Assembly (NCBI GenBank): GCA_016783825.1
Contig: JADHVV010000012.1
Location: 1 to 42,455, forward strand
Source of the DNA: Candidatus Zhuqueibacterota bacterium
Lineage (GTDB): Bacteria; Zhuqueibacterota; Zhuqueibacteria; Thermofontimicrobiales; Thermofontimicrobiaceae
Direction: 5' to 3'
Length of the DNA: 42,455 bases
The notes under the pieces are model-generated. The model was given only the letters and a program-made list of their open reading frames with translations, was not told the origin of the DNA and searched no databases. Position numbers and translations under genes: made by a program. This document shows positions 20,001-27,975 of this stretch, one piece after another (position 1 is the first letter of the stretch; each line of letters opens with the position of its first letter).

Positions 20001-21053
20001 CCAATAAATATTCTCCCGCGTGTATGAATGCAAATAGTGACTGAACCGACTGCTATCTTGATCATATTTCCATCCCTTAACAGATTTGCCAAAAAACAGG
20101 ATGTAATCATTTTTTTCAAACGACCCGTCTCCTCCGTCCTCGACCAAAATTGAGTTTTCAATCAGACCGTCCGGTCGGGGATCATGCAAATTTTGCGGGA
20201 GTTGAAGTCCGCCATTGTTATAAATTTTTATCGTACCCGGATTGACATTATTTAGAATTAAACCGGCTTCTTCTAATTCGCTGCCGGAAATTTTATAAAT
20301 CCCATCTTCGTTAACATAAATTTTATAAAAATTTCCCCAATATTTTGTTTCTGATTGTTTGTGAATTCTTTTTGAACGTTTTCGCCACTTTGCCGCCTGG
20401 GTGGGATTAGCCAGAATATTATTATATAAAAATCTGTCTTCACTCCTTTCAACAATATTGGTTTCCTGTTTTCCATCCAAAAAATTTACACGTACTACAA
20501 GTTGCCGGTAAAGATAAATTTTCTCACTTAATGGTTCAAACTGAACAGGATACAGCGTCAGTGTGATTACCTGCAAATCACGCATAATTTTCGGAGAGGA
20601 AATTTCTGCTGTTTGAGAGGGAAGGATTGAATTTGATTGATAGGTTGAAGCATTTTCCTGAAATTGAAAATTTCCAAGTCCATCACCCCCTATTTGCGGA
20701 ACAGGAAGTATTTTGCCATCGAGTGTTTTTTTTATAAAGTTATCTTGAATTTCTAAACTGACTTTCGATTCAAATGGGATCCCGATCAGTACTGTTCTGA
20801 TTGGAAATTCCGGATTGCCGGGGACAGGAATAGAATTGCTATTTTTAAAATCCAATTTGTAATATGGATTTCCGGATTTTGTTTCGGGAAGAATTCTCCA
20901 ATCCTGGGGTGTAAATACAATTGTCAAGCCATGGTCAGATTGATTTTTAACGACAATATCATTTGCCAACAAATTATTTATATTTGTAAAAATAAGTAAG
21001 CTTAGTAAAACAACAAAAAATTTTTTGGTTTTTTTCAATAGATTGTTTGCCAT
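17076..21053 (-). CDS. PorU-like C25 (gingipain-family) peptidase with FlgD-Ig/T9SS C-terminal domain (copy 2)
   Basis: 1325 aa, collinear with copy 1 along its length; GDGDYDYKNY, NFIGHANEDLLAHERLL, ATCDFGKWDNP; C-terminal LNYPNPFSDGTEFTF...YWDGLDQDQDLLANGVYLYKL. Confidence 0.85.
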   Translation of the reverse strand: MANNLLKKTKKFFVVLLSLLIFTNINNLLANDIVVKNQSDHGLTIVFTPQDWRILPETKSGNPYYKLDFKNSNSIPVPGNPEFPIRTVLIGIPFESKVSLEIQDNFIKKTLDGKILPVPQIGGDGLGNFQFQENASTYQSNSILPSQTAEISSPKIMRDLQVITLTLYPVQFEPLSEKIYLYRQLVVRVNFLDGKQETNIVERSEDRFLYNNILANPTQAAKWRKRSKRIHKQSETKYWGNFYKIYVNEDGIYKISGSELEEAGLILNNVNPGTIKIYNNGGLQLPQNLHDPRPDGLIENSILVEDGGDGSFEKNDYILFFGKSVKGWKYDQDSSRFSHYLHSYTRENIYWLDWQDLNPGKRIQKRNVFTTLPVTNVTEFLDFIYVENEFKNLLNSGTCWLGNYFSTEARQRIYQFNLKGAVPNRPTAIRMEVAGISNHYHQFVCYCNDVYFERSPGFYGSTREQVIVNKKYFSSTINSGLVDGYNKIKIDYQITNDASLAYMDWIELDYYRQLMAVNDLLEFYSPDSTGIFKYSVQSFSTDNIFVFDVSLFNDVSQIQNTTINNGTVEFFDTTSTNIPKRYLTVTPEKFKKVLNITKDVPSNWRSWQDGADFIIITYDDFYDAVLPLKSLRENCDSLKTVVVKISDVFDEFSCGLTDPTAIRDFIKFTFENWQPRPAYVLLFGDGDYDYKNYLTPNDPNWIPPFETSELNENTSRARDDWYVCVSGDDDLMDLAIGRIPAKSFDQAINVVKKIIEYKNNPQFGEWSNTIVMAADDEFWKGLSFDPITDHIPTAEYTCENYIPKSFNIKKIYLTEYPAVKSASISGIRKPKATEALLRQINDGCLIFNFIGHANEDLLAHERLLHISDDFPRIENGSHQALWIAATCDFGKWDNPYSQSFAEELINADGRGAIATFTSCRNAYPDPSVSLNRNFYDQLFSSTRQVRLGDAVMAAKNSRGNYINDQIYHLLGDPTLTLNMPTLKLQITDYSPDSIRALTKMKVQGAMDSLSSINSSSDGNLIFTAYDSRIERNYHVTGNRYFKYKLPGNSIFRGAVSKTNNEFVSQFIVPKDITYGGNEGRFSVLYWDESKAGSGFVDGIPVGGTETNFVDKQGPLINIGFTGINFLPGGLVSPNSELEIKIEDKISGINIAGDIGHKIILMLDDNEKIDVTDYFQYDLDSYTVGKIRYPMMNINEGSHEIRIKAWDNNNNSSFTETNFTVVADDQLVIRDLLNYPNPFSDGTEFTFWINLDSNVEIKIYTLSGRLIRTINNLQALSGFNHFYWDGLDQDQDLLANGVYLYKLSARSSNGTQRLFRHEIQKCVVVR

Positions 21054-21080
21054 ATTTTATATTTTTTTAATTAATTTTTT

Positions 21081-21274
21081 GGGCTAAAGCCCAGCAACTT
21101 ATTGGCATTGATATCCCCACCATACCTGTATAGCCACATTATAAATATAAGGAAGTACAGGCTATGAATGGTGGGGTTAGTCAATTGATATTATTGTAAT
21201 TAGGCAATATGGCTAACCCCACCCTTCAGGGCGGGGAACAAACATAAAGAGAGTATCCGGGGCTTTAGCCCCAA
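21081..21274. repeat. GGGCTAAAGCCC-family palindromic element upstream of PorU-like copy 2, with inserted 43-bp mini-element
   Basis: GGGCTAAAGCCCA (21081-21093) ... GGGGCTTTAGCCCCAA (21259-21274). Shares GGGGTTAGTCAATTGATATTAT and CCCCACCCTTCAGGG with the 16519-16744 element. CCTGTATAG...CAGGCTATG at 21125-21166. Confidence 0.75.
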
Positions 21275-21453
21275 TGGCATTAACTTAAGACCAAAAGGAA
21301 TATTATTTTCATTCTCAATTCTCAATTGGTTGTTCACAATTCTCAATTATTTTTTGGATAAATTTTGAATTTAATTGAGAATCCGCCGAAAAGATGTCGG
21401 GCGTTCCGTTGATAATTGCGAACTGCTAATTGTGAATGATCAAAATTATCACA

Positions 21454-21867
21454 TCACAACACCCGCACAACCCGCGCATGAACCTCACCTGATTTACCAA
21501 TTTTCCGGTCATAGAAAACAATACCAATAAAAGTTAAAACCATCATTCCCAGGCTGCCCAATATTCCGGCTCCTTCAGTTGGCAGAGCTAACTTTGTCAA
21601 ATAATTAACACCCAGGAAATATCCCAGCACTAATCCAAAAACCGGCAATAAAAATACAATTGCCGAATGCTTCACAACTTTTTGGGGATCAATTTCAACT
21701 TCGACCCTGTCTCCCACTTTTGCAGTTGTCTCGTTCCGCGCGATCAATTCAGCGCTGCCTTCTCCAAATGCGCTGCATGCTGTGCAACCCTGGCAATGCT
21801 CACCTTTGATAACTGTTACCCAGGCTTTGTCGTCTATTATTTTATTTATTACGCCGCTTTCTGTCAT
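21454..21867 (-). CDS. rseC: SoxR-reducing system protein RseC / MucC family
   Basis: 137 aa; MTESGVINKIIDDKAWVTV, Cys cluster CQGCTACSAFG, two TM helices, VKHSAIVFLLPVFGLVLGYFLG. Confidence 0.85.
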   Translation of the reverse strand: MTESGVINKIIDDKAWVTVIKGEHCQGCTACSAFGEGSAELIARNETTAKVGDRVEVEIDPQKVVKHSAIVFLLPVFGLVLGYFLGVNYLTKLALPTEGAGILGSLGMMVLTFIGIVFYDRKIGKSGEVHARVVRVL

Positions 21868-21897
21868 TGTGTCTTTCCTGATATAACATCACTATTG

Positions 21898-22041
21898 AAA
21901 AGGAGTAATGGAGTATTGGATCATCCGCCAGTTGGATGAGATGCGCTTCTGGTGCATTGATGAGAAAGGTTTCAACAATGCGACAAGTCGCATTCGCCTG
22001 GGCACGATCCATCGCTCCATTAATCCAACACTCCTTTCCTT
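21898..22041. repeat. Inverted-repeat element GGAGTAATGGAGTATTGGAT / ATTAATCCAACACTCC
   Basis: AAAAGGAGTAATGGAGTATTGGAT (21898-21921) versus CTCCATTAATCCAACACTCCTTTCCTT (22015-22041). A related unit occurs at 22392-22420. Confidence 0.55.
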
Positions 22042-22139
22042 CAACTTTTTGATTCTGGTTTTTCCAGGTTGAATTTAAATATTTATTAACACGGTTATCC
22101 ATTTTGCTCCGCAAATGTATAAAACCGAAGATTCAAAAG

Positions 22140-22228
22140 TCCCCCTTTGAAGGGGGATACAGGGGGATGTTATCTTAACTATTTGTAATTTAATGACATC
22201 CCCCCTGGCCCCCCTTCAAAGGGGGGAA
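22140..22228. repeat. C/G-rich inverted repeat (TCCCCCTTTGAAGGGGG family)
   Basis: TCCCCCTTTGAAGGGGGATACAGGGGGATGT (22140-22170) pairs with ACATCCCCCCTGGCCCCCCTTCAAAGGGGGGAA (22196-22228). Confidence 0.8.
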
Positions 22229-22481
22229 CTATGCAACCTACATTTTATAAATAACTTTTGTTTTCGGAGCTAAATGGATAACCGTGATTTATTAAACTTT
22301 ATTGTATAAAATGAGTTCATATATATTTACATTTTTTTGTTTACCCGTAAATCCGAGTGTCAGCCTAAAAAGGTACATTCGTCCACTGGCGAACTCCAAT
22401 ACTCCATTAATCCAACACTCAAACCACTCCTTTTTGTTCAATGAAGTCCGAAAAAATCCCCGTTAGCCAATATCACGAAAC

Positions 22482-22515
22482 AAAAAAAGCCCTCACAATT
22501 AAATGAGGGCTTTTT
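22482..22515 (-). terminator. Rho-independent terminator downstream of rpoD
   Basis: Minus-strand AAAAAGCCCTCATTTAATTGTGAGGGCTTTTTTTG: GCCCTCA/TGAGGGC stem plus T-run. Confidence 0.85.
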
Positions 22516-22535
22516 AATTAAAAAAACAGAGAAAC

Positions 22536-23396
22536 TTATCCGAGATACTTCCTCAAAGGCTCCAGCCTGGAACGGTGTCGGAGTCTTCGTAAAGCTTTTT
22601 CCTTGATCTGGCGAACTCTTTCGCGCGTGAGTTTGAAATGTTCTCCAATCTCTTCCAAAGTTAATGGGCGGTCACCTTCAAGACCGAAATAGAGGCTGAT
22701 GATTTCCGCTTCCCTCGGTTTAAGAGTATGCAACACCTTTTCAATTTCCACTTTAAGCGATTCACGCATCAGTGGATTATCGGGTGGGGCATATCGATCA
22801 CTTTTAATCACATCTAGCAGACTATTTCCGTCTTCTTCTTTAAAAGGTTCATCAAGCGAGAGATGACGCGCAGATGTTTTCACAACATCAGCGACCTCGA
22901 AAGTGCTCATTTCCATTTTAGTTGCAATTTCTGCCATGCTGGGTTCCCTGCCATAAGCTTTTTCAAGTGATTCCAGCGCTCTGCCGATTTTATTAATAGC
23001 GCCCACGCGGTTCAGCGGCAAGCGCACAACCCGGGACTGCTCAGCTAAAGCCTGCAGAATTGACTGGCGGATCCACCAAACAGCATACGAGATAAATTTG
23101 AATCCGCGCGTCTCATCAAATCTTTGTGCGGCTTTAATCAAACCCAGGTTTCCTTCACTGATTAAATCGGACAACGGCAGTCCTTGTCCCTGGTATTCTT
23201 TTGCTACACTGATCACAAAACGGAGGTTTGCTTTCACCAATTTATCCAGCGATTCTTCGTCACCTTTGCGAATTCTTCGCGCAAGGTCAATTTCTTCTTC
23301 CGGATGTAATGGTGAGAAACCACCGATCTCTTCCAAATACTTTTCGATTGAATGTTTCGTCTTTGTACCGACAACTTTTTTTTTCTTTACAGCCAT
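22536..23396 (-). CDS. rpoD: RNA polymerase primary sigma factor (short RpoD/SigA lacking region 1.1)
   Basis: 286 aa; region 2 [36 protein letters not shown] and region 4 [30 protein letters not shown]. Confidence 0.92.
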   Translation of the reverse strand: MAVKKKKVVGTKTKHSIEKYLEEIGGFSPLHPEEEIDLARRIRKGDEESLDKLVKANLRFVISVAKEYQGQGLPLSDLISEGNLGLIKAAQRFDETRGFKFISYAVWWIRQSILQALAEQSRVVRLPLNRVGAINKIGRALESLEKAYGREPSMAEIATKMEMSTFEVADVVKTSARHLSLDEPFKEEDGNSLLDVIKSDRYAPPDNPLMRESLKVEIEKVLHTLKPREAEIISLYFGLEGDRPLTLEEIGEHFKLTRERVRQIKEKALRRLRHRSRLEPLRKYLG

Positions 23397-23606
23397 TTAC
23401 TACTCATTAATTATTTGAATGTTTTGCCATCTATTAGATTACTTAGATAGCGAAATTATTCACATTTTTTTTAATTTTGTTAAAATAAATTTGGAAACAA
23501 ATTGTTTGGAAAATTGTGAGGCACTTAAAAAATAATTATTCTTTTCCATCAAGTTCACACAAATCGTTACGGAAAAGATGATTAAATATTAAAAATAAAA
23601 TAACCA

Positions 23607-23813
23607 TTAATACTGGGGAGATCCATATCTATCCGACATACGACTCTGACGACGGATAGCCTTGCTATGTTTTATTCGTTTCTTCAAACTTGGTTTTAAA
23701 AAATAGCTATTTTTTCTGTAATCACGCAACACACCGGCTCGCTGGCACTTCTTCTTAAAACGTATTATTGCCCGTTCAATCGGTTCTTTTTCTCCGACAA
23801 CAACTGATATCAT
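23607..23813 (-). CDS. rpsU: 30S ribosomal protein S21
   Basis: 68 aa; VVVGEKEPIERAIIRFKKKCQRAGVLRDYRKNSYFLKPSLKKR. Purine-rich GAAAGGA upstream of ATG. Confidence 0.93.
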   Translation of the reverse strand: MISVVVGEKEPIERAIIRFKKKCQRAGVLRDYRKNSYFLKPSLKKRIKHSKAIRRQSRMSDRYGSPQY

Positions 23814-23848
23814 TATTCATCACATCCTTTCGCTCCATAAGTTGAATT

Positions 23849-24061
23849 ATACTCGTTAAGGTTTATTTTTTAATATATAAAACATTACTTTTCTTTAGTA
23901 ACAATGGTTGTCAACAAAAGCAAGGCGCATAGAGCATGGCGCTAAGTGCATGTTTTACCGCCATGCGCCCTGCTCTTTGCGCCATGCTTTTATGTTAACA
24001 GATAAAAAAAGCTAAAATAAATATTTTTGTTGAGAGTTACATTTTAACCCTTAACGAGTAT
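23849..24061. repeat. Nested inverted-repeat element upstream of rpsU
   Basis: 13-bp perfect TIR ATACTCGTTAAGG (23849-23861) / CCTTAACGAGTAT (24049-24061), enclosing the GCAAGGCGCATAGAGCATGGCGC / GCGCCCTGCTCTTTGCGCCATGC palindrome (23920-23988). Confidence 0.75.
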
Positions 24062-24194
24062 ATTTTCACAGAATTAAAATTTACTTTGTTAATATACTCT
24101 CACTTCAGCTTAAAGTTCCTGAATTAATATAACAAATAAATACGGAGAAGTCAAGCGGTTGCGGAAAAAAAATTAACTTTTTTTTGTTTTTTTT

Positions 24195-25967
24195 TTATTT
24201 TCCGGGTAAAAATACCAAAAAGGCGCTTCCGATTCCCTGTGAACTCTCAACTTCGATTCTGCCGCCATGTTCATCAACAATCTGTTGAGCAATAGAAAGC
24301 CCTAAACCGGTTCCTCCTTCTTTGGTTGAATAATAAAAGTCAAATATTCTATTCAACTGTTCTTTTGTCATTCCCTTACCGGTATCGCTAAATTTTATGA
24401 CGATCCACAGTTGTTGATTTTTATCAAGGGGCGAATTTGCGGAGTCCAACTCGATGGTCAGGTTACCGCCACCCGGCATAGATTGTACAGCATTCAAAAA
24501 AATGTTTAAAAAAACCTGCCTGATTTTTCTTGCATCTATTAATATTTCTAATTGTGAAATTTGATAACGTCTTATAACGCGCACACCGGATTGCAGTGCA
24601 TCGGCTTGTTGCGAGATGATTAAATCATCCAATATCTTTTTGATATTAATTGGTTTTCTCTCCAATCGCTGTGGTTTTGCAATCAATAAAAAGTTGTTCA
24701 CCAAATTATCAACGCGCTGAATTTCGCCTGCCACTATTTCCAAATAATGCCGCATTTTGTCAATTTGGGGAGATGGCTTTTTAAATTCCCTTTCAATGAT
24801 GCGCATGTTGATAACCATTGCATTTAAAGGATTCTTTATTTCATGTGAAAGTACAGAGGCTAATTTGCTCAACGTTTCAGCTCGTTCACCTCTTTTTAAT
24901 TTGTCCTGAAATATTGTTAGCTTTTCTGCCATTTCATTGAACTGTTCAGCAAGCGTAGAAATTTCATCCCTGCCCAGTTTGGGCATGCGGTATTTCAAAT
25001 TACCGGCTGAAAATTTATCTATCCCAGAAATCAATTGGTTAACCGGAGTAACAATCCATCGCGTATAGAGAAATGCAATGAATGAAGATAATAAAATACT
25101 TACCACAACGAACCATAAAATTAAAATTTTCATTTTATGAGACACAGCAAAAGCTTTTTGAGTCGGCTGCTGTATAACTACCCACCAGCCCAATTTAGAA
25201 ATGGGAACACACGCTGCTACCATTTCAATTTTCTCCCGGTTGACATACAGAGTTTGCCCTTCATCTTCCAAAGCAATTTTATTAAAAATTTCCGGCTCCT
25301 GGAATTTCTCTCCCAAATAAACTCTTTTCCTTTCCGAGTGGGCAATATACCTGCCGCTTTTATCAAAAACAAATGCCTGCGCGCCTTCTCCCACCACACT
25401 GCTTTCAATTAAATCCCACATTTCTTTTAAATTGACCTCTGCTACCAGAATTCCCACCAGTTCTTCCAACTTAAGAATCGGTTTTGCTATTTTTATCAGT
25501 GGTAATTTATCTTCCGAAAGAAATACTTCGGATTGATATTCTGTTTTTGAAAATATTGTCTCTAACAAATCCTTATCAGGATACCTGGTTGAATCCTCGA
25601 TAAATGAGGTTGATACCACCACGTAACCCGAATCATCCAACAACTTCAAACCTCTGAAAATATGAAATTCATTTATAATTTCGTTTATAAGAAGTTCCTG
25701 TGTTATTCGATTTCCCCAAATGTTAAGAATATTGGAAGTATTAAGCGCTAAAATTTTTTCAGCATTTTCCCAAACCATGGTAATATTTTTTTCCGAATGA
25801 CGCGCCAATTCAATAATGCGGTCTTTAAAATTTTGTTCAACCGTTTTCCGCGCTGTTTTGATCAGAACAAACCCGGTAAAAATAATTGGGATGGAGGCCA
25901 ACAAAATGTGTGATATTAACAGCTTGGTCACAAATCGATGTTGTATTTTTATTTTTGGTTTGGGCAT
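24195..25967 (-). CDS. Membrane sensor histidine kinase (extracytoplasmic Cache-type domain, HAMP, HisKA, HATPase)
   Basis: 590 aa; two TM helices; HAMP RWIVTPVNQLISGIDKFSAGNL; H-box LSHEIKNPLNAM; N/G boxes FLNAVQSMPGGG, FSDTGKGM, GGTGLGLSIAQQIVDEHGG. Confidence 0.92.
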   Translation of the reverse strand: MPKPKIKIQHRFVTKLLISHILLASIPIIFTGFVLIKTARKTVEQNFKDRIIELARHSEKNITMVWENAEKILALNTSNILNIWGNRITQELLINEIINEFHIFRGLKLLDDSGYVVVSTSFIEDSTRYPDKDLLETIFSKTEYQSEVFLSEDKLPLIKIAKPILKLEELVGILVAEVNLKEMWDLIESSVVGEGAQAFVFDKSGRYIAHSERKRVYLGEKFQEPEIFNKIALEDEGQTLYVNREKIEMVAACVPISKLGWWVVIQQPTQKAFAVSHKMKILILWFVVVSILLSSFIAFLYTRWIVTPVNQLISGIDKFSAGNLKYRMPKLGRDEISTLAEQFNEMAEKLTIFQDKLKRGERAETLSKLASVLSHEIKNPLNAMVINMRIIEREFKKPSPQIDKMRHYLEIVAGEIQRVDNLVNNFLLIAKPQRLERKPINIKKILDDLIISQQADALQSGVRVIRRYQISQLEILIDARKIRQVFLNIFLNAVQSMPGGGNLTIELDSANSPLDKNQQLWIVIKFSDTGKGMTKEQLNRIFDFYYSTKEGGTGLGLSIAQQIVDEHGGRIEVESSQGIGSAFLVFLPGK

Positions 25968-26038
25968 TTGTTTTGCCGATCATCTTTACGTTTTTTCTAC
26001 AAAAGCTTTAAGATAAATTAATCAGTATTATTAAAAAA

Positions 26039-26281
26039 GTAGCAGTGGCAGTAGCAGGATTTAAAAAATTGGTAATAGTTCACCACCCTAAACTGATGCT
26101 GTCATTCCGGCATGTTTTTAGCCGGAATCTCCTGAAAATTTATACTGTTTGCACAAAACAAGCGCCCAAAAGTTGTATTATGGAGATTCTGGCATTCCGC
26201 TTCGCTCCAGCCGGAATGACAGGTGAACTATTACAAAAATTGTACGATTTAGACTGCCACTGCCTCTGCTACTGCGACTTG
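26039..26281. repeat. Nested palindromes: GTAGCAGTGGCAGTAGCAG outer, GTCATTCCGGC 13-bp TIR inner
   Basis: AGTAGCAGTGGCAGTAGCAGG (~26039) versus ACTGCCACTGCCTCTGCTACTGCGACT (~26253-26279). Inner CTGTCATTCCGGC / GCCGGAATGACAG perfect inverted repeat (~26098-26222). Confidence 0.7.
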
Positions 26282-26296
26282 TCGTTTCAGGGATTA

Positions 26297-27514
26297 TTAC
26301 TTAAATCTCCATTCGGTAAATGGGAGTAACTCTTTTTTCTTTGTTACGAAATTTTCGAATTTAGCCCTATTAACAAAAAAGCGTTCAAGCCAAAGGAAAA
26401 ATAAAAATGCAGCCGGATGGTCTTTATTGATTTGATTTTGGATTGCTTGAAGCATCAATTTTTGGGATGCAGCGGAATCCATACTTTTATGGGATTTGAT
26501 ATATCTATCGGTAGTTCTGCTATTGTAAGCCAAAAAATTATTCTGACTTTTGGACATAAAATTTTCACTAAAACTTTTAATATTATCCTGGAAAAGGTTA
26601 TTCATTAACATAACATCATAATCTTTGCCTGCGAGATTGGCTTTCATTTCATCTTTTGTCATGGGGGTTCTAATCACATCCACGCCTAATTTATTCCAGT
26701 CAATTTTTATTCTTCTCGCAATTTGTTCTTCTAACAGCACACCTTTTTCGTAAGCCAAATTAATCCGTAATGGCATTGTATTTTTCTCAATAATTCCATC
26801 GCCATTTTTATCCACCCAACTCTCATCTCGTAATAATTGAAATGCTTTTCTTGGATTAAATTTATATGCTTCCAGATTGGAAACATGAAATTTTGAGTCG
26901 CCTGAAATCGGGCCATCAGCAAAGTTGGCTTGAGTCTTTAGTATATTTTTTCTAATGTATTCACGATCAATAGAGTAGGTCAGCGCTTTACGAACGTTTT
27001 TATTTCTCAAAATGAAGTGTCCATTATTGTAAGCCAACATCTTTACGAAATGCGGTTTTTTAAAACGAAAATGGATGAAAAATGCTCCTGTTGCATTGTG
27101 TATTTCCTGGGCAATTTCATTGCTTTCGGTAATCGCAAAATCTATTTTATCAGTGATGATCGCTGCCGCTAAACTTTGTTCCGAATCAAAAAATTTGAAT
27201 ACGATCCTTTCCGGGTGGTCTGTGGACCAATAGGACGGGTATTCTATTCGATATATTACTTCTCTGCTTGTTCTCTTTTCTAATCTATAAACGATATTCT
27301 TGTTTTTGCTGATCGTTGGATAATAATTAGTCCGCATGAGTTGATCCAAATCATCAGGATCAACCCTGCCAAGTAATTCACCGACAATAACATCCCGCGT
27401 TCCATTTTTGGAATATTTTTCAGGGCTGTTAGCAAATGCTAATAGAGGTAAACAAGAATTCATCCAATAAAAAGTGAGAATAAAACATAGTATTCTTTTA
27501 CCATTTTTATACAC
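26297..27514 (-). CDS. Peptide/nickel-type ABC transporter solute-binding protein (SBP family 5), orphan
   Basis: 405 aa; signal peptide; VRKALTYSIDREYI, FNPRKAFQLLRDESWVDKNGDGI, RRIKIDWNKLGVDV, DYDVMLMNN are SBP_bac_5 signatures. Confidence 0.8.
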   Translation of the reverse strand: MYKNGKRILCFILTFYWMNSCLPLLAFANSPEKYSKNGTRDVIVGELLGRVDPDDLDQLMRTNYYPTISKNKNIVYRLEKRTSREVIYRIEYPSYWSTDHPERIVFKFFDSEQSLAAAIITDKIDFAITESNEIAQEIHNATGAFFIHFRFKKPHFVKMLAYNNGHFILRNKNVRKALTYSIDREYIRKNILKTQANFADGPISGDSKFHVSNLEAYKFNPRKAFQLLRDESWVDKNGDGIIEKNTMPLRINLAYEKGVLLEEQIARRIKIDWNKLGVDVIRTPMTKDEMKANLAGKDYDVMLMNNLFQDNIKSFSENFMSKSQNNFLAYNSRTTDRYIKSHKSMDSAASQKLMLQAIQNQINKDHPAAFLFFLWLERFFVNRAKFENFVTKKKELLPFTEWRFK

Positions 27515-27836
27515 GTTTGAATTCCCCTACTTTAATAAGTAATCAATACTTTTCATACAAGTAACATATTATTCAATATGAAAAAATCAGGTCACGGAAA
27601 TGAATATCTCACAGAAATTTTATTTTTTCTTCTGTGACGTGTTCTATTTCTGAGGGCTAATAAAAATTATTTATCTTGTAACTTATATTGTAATATTTTT
27701 ATTTCACAATTTCAAGTAAAAAATTTTTTTCTGTGAAAAAGGTTTAAATTTACAAAATTAAAATAAATCCATTAATCGTAAAAAATATCTTGACATTCTA
27801 AAAAAATATTAGTTAATTATTTTATATATTAAGGTG

Positions 27837-27926
27837 AAAGTGGTTTTGAGATTTTTTTCTTTTATAAACTCACCTAATTCCTCTCTTAAAAGAGATGATT
27901 AAAAGGTGAAATCTCAAAACCACTTT
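27837..27926. repeat. 90-bp MITE-like element with 18-bp perfect TIR
   Basis: AAAGTGGTTTTGAGATTT (27837-27854) / AAATCTCAAAACCACTTT (27909-27926). The outer arms at 16460/16775 share AAAGTGGTTTTG. Confidence 0.8.
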
Positions 27927-27975
27927 GCGATGAGTATAAATATGCTGTTCGCTGTATAAGCAAAAAGGGATAAGA

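Noticed and set aside
21842-22114. Minus-strand 90-aa ORF next to rseC
   Set aside because: Its translation comes mostly from the inverted-repeat element at 21898-22041; no domain recognised.
26098-26222. Complete transposon or IS element
   Set aside because: Perfect TIRs but only ~125 bp interior with no transposase ORF; treated as a MITE/REP-like repeat.
27789-27815. Possible sigma70 promoter upstream of the Ig-like protein
   Set aside because: TTGACA is present but no good -10 box at 16-18 nt spacing.
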